The notes under the pieces: generated by a model
Told to the model about the DNA's origin: nothing
Database searches by the model: none
The model's input: the letters and a program-made list of their open reading frames with translations, nothing else
NCBI GenBank assembly: GCA_026261815.1
Contig: JAMPIT010000258.1
Span: forward strand, 6,873,501 to 6,937,500
Source of the DNA: Monarcha castaneiventris obscurior
Lineage: Eukaryota; Chordata; Aves; Passeriformes; Monarchidae
Direction of reading: 5' to 3'
DNA: 64,000 nt
Program-made: the position numbers and the translations under genes
In this document: positions 63,546 to 64,000 of the stretch, in pieces
Layout: every line of letters starts with the position of its first letter
Numbering within the stretch: position 1 is the stretch's first letter

Positions 63546-64000
63546 GTTTTTATATACATTGCTTACCCAGTTGTGTACATTTGCCCAACTCATTATACAA
63601 AATAAGCTTGATTGGAATAAGAACATTCTCTACCAGCTGTCTGCTCTGAGTCAGTATGTAACAAAATTAGCAACTTTCCCTTTCCAACAGTGACATGATT
63701 GCATCCAAAGTTTAAGGCAATTGGTTTGGAGATCTTGTTTGTTTCATTCACTCCATGCAAACATCAAGATTAACAAACCAATTTGTTGCAACTTAATTTG
63801 TTTTCAAAAAAATGAACAGAGTTAAGTAACAGAGGAAAATCTGAGCATTCTAATAAAGGGAAATGCTTCCGTGTAGAGCATAAAGCATGTAGAGACCTAA
63901 ATACCATTCTCTAACTTGAACCCATCCATTGTAAACAGAAGAAGATGGAAAATAACCAGACAACTCCCAAGATTCATATTTCATCAAATAAGCAATATCC
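63546..64000. other. No gene seen: AT-rich unique sequence at the window edge
   Basis: No frame of note, no repeat recognised. A gene or exon beginning beyond 64000 cannot be excluded. Confidence 0.55.

Noticed and set aside
1..64000. Bacterial or phage-type systems, CRISPR arrays, operons
   Set aside because: The sequence is eukaryotic, with CR1 repeats, CpG depletion and no dense coding or ribosome-binding sites.

Overview
The window looks like vertebrate, and most likely avian, noncoding DNA. The clearest evidence is a set of interspersed elements. A 5'-truncated CR1 LINE on the minus strand (about 22438-23072) still carries recognisable ORF2 C-terminal coding sequence. Smaller CR1 3' tails lie near 17571, 20695 and 39172. 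An avian-type endogenous-retrovirus LTR-like segment lies on the minus strand near 11300-11820. The low interspersed-repeat load, AT-rich base composition, strong CpG depletion and lack of bacterial-style coding density all fit a bird gene desert or a very long intron.

I find no convincing protein-coding gene. The longest reading frames (about 60-165 codons) are scattered over both strands, show no recognisable domain and have no coherent exon chain. The one frame with recognisable protein similarity is the dead CR1 ORF2. No tRNA, rRNA, known microRNA, CRISPR array or bacterial feature was seen. A few splice-like signals are given as low-confidence candidate exons of noncoding transcripts, the best being 10048-10132.

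Layout. 1-11 kb is AT-rich unique sequence with a homeodomain-type site pair near 5.05-5.10 kb. 11.3-11.8 kb is the LTR-like segment. 11.8-22.4 kb is unique sequence with two CR1 tails, a small local duplication at 18.07-18.13 kb and a CpG-rich patch near 18.5 kb. 22.4-23.1 kb is the CR1 copy. 23.1-37.3 kb is unique sequence with scattered GC-richer patches. 37.36 and 45.74 kb hold ancient amniote repeat fragments, with another CR1 tail at 39.17 kb between them. 47.6-50.0 kb holds a diverged direct-repeat pair about 2.15 kb apart, with a perfect 20-bp palindrome between the copies. 51-54.4 kb is a very AT-rich stretch with no frame of 60 codons or more. 63.2-63.55 kb is an unusually CpG-retaining block.

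No genes can be seen working together. If the window has a function it is probably regulatory: several blocks rich in homeodomain-type (TAAT) motifs, the palindromes and the CpG-retaining block near the right end are the candidates. That is inference from sequence texture and needs a cross-species alignment to test.
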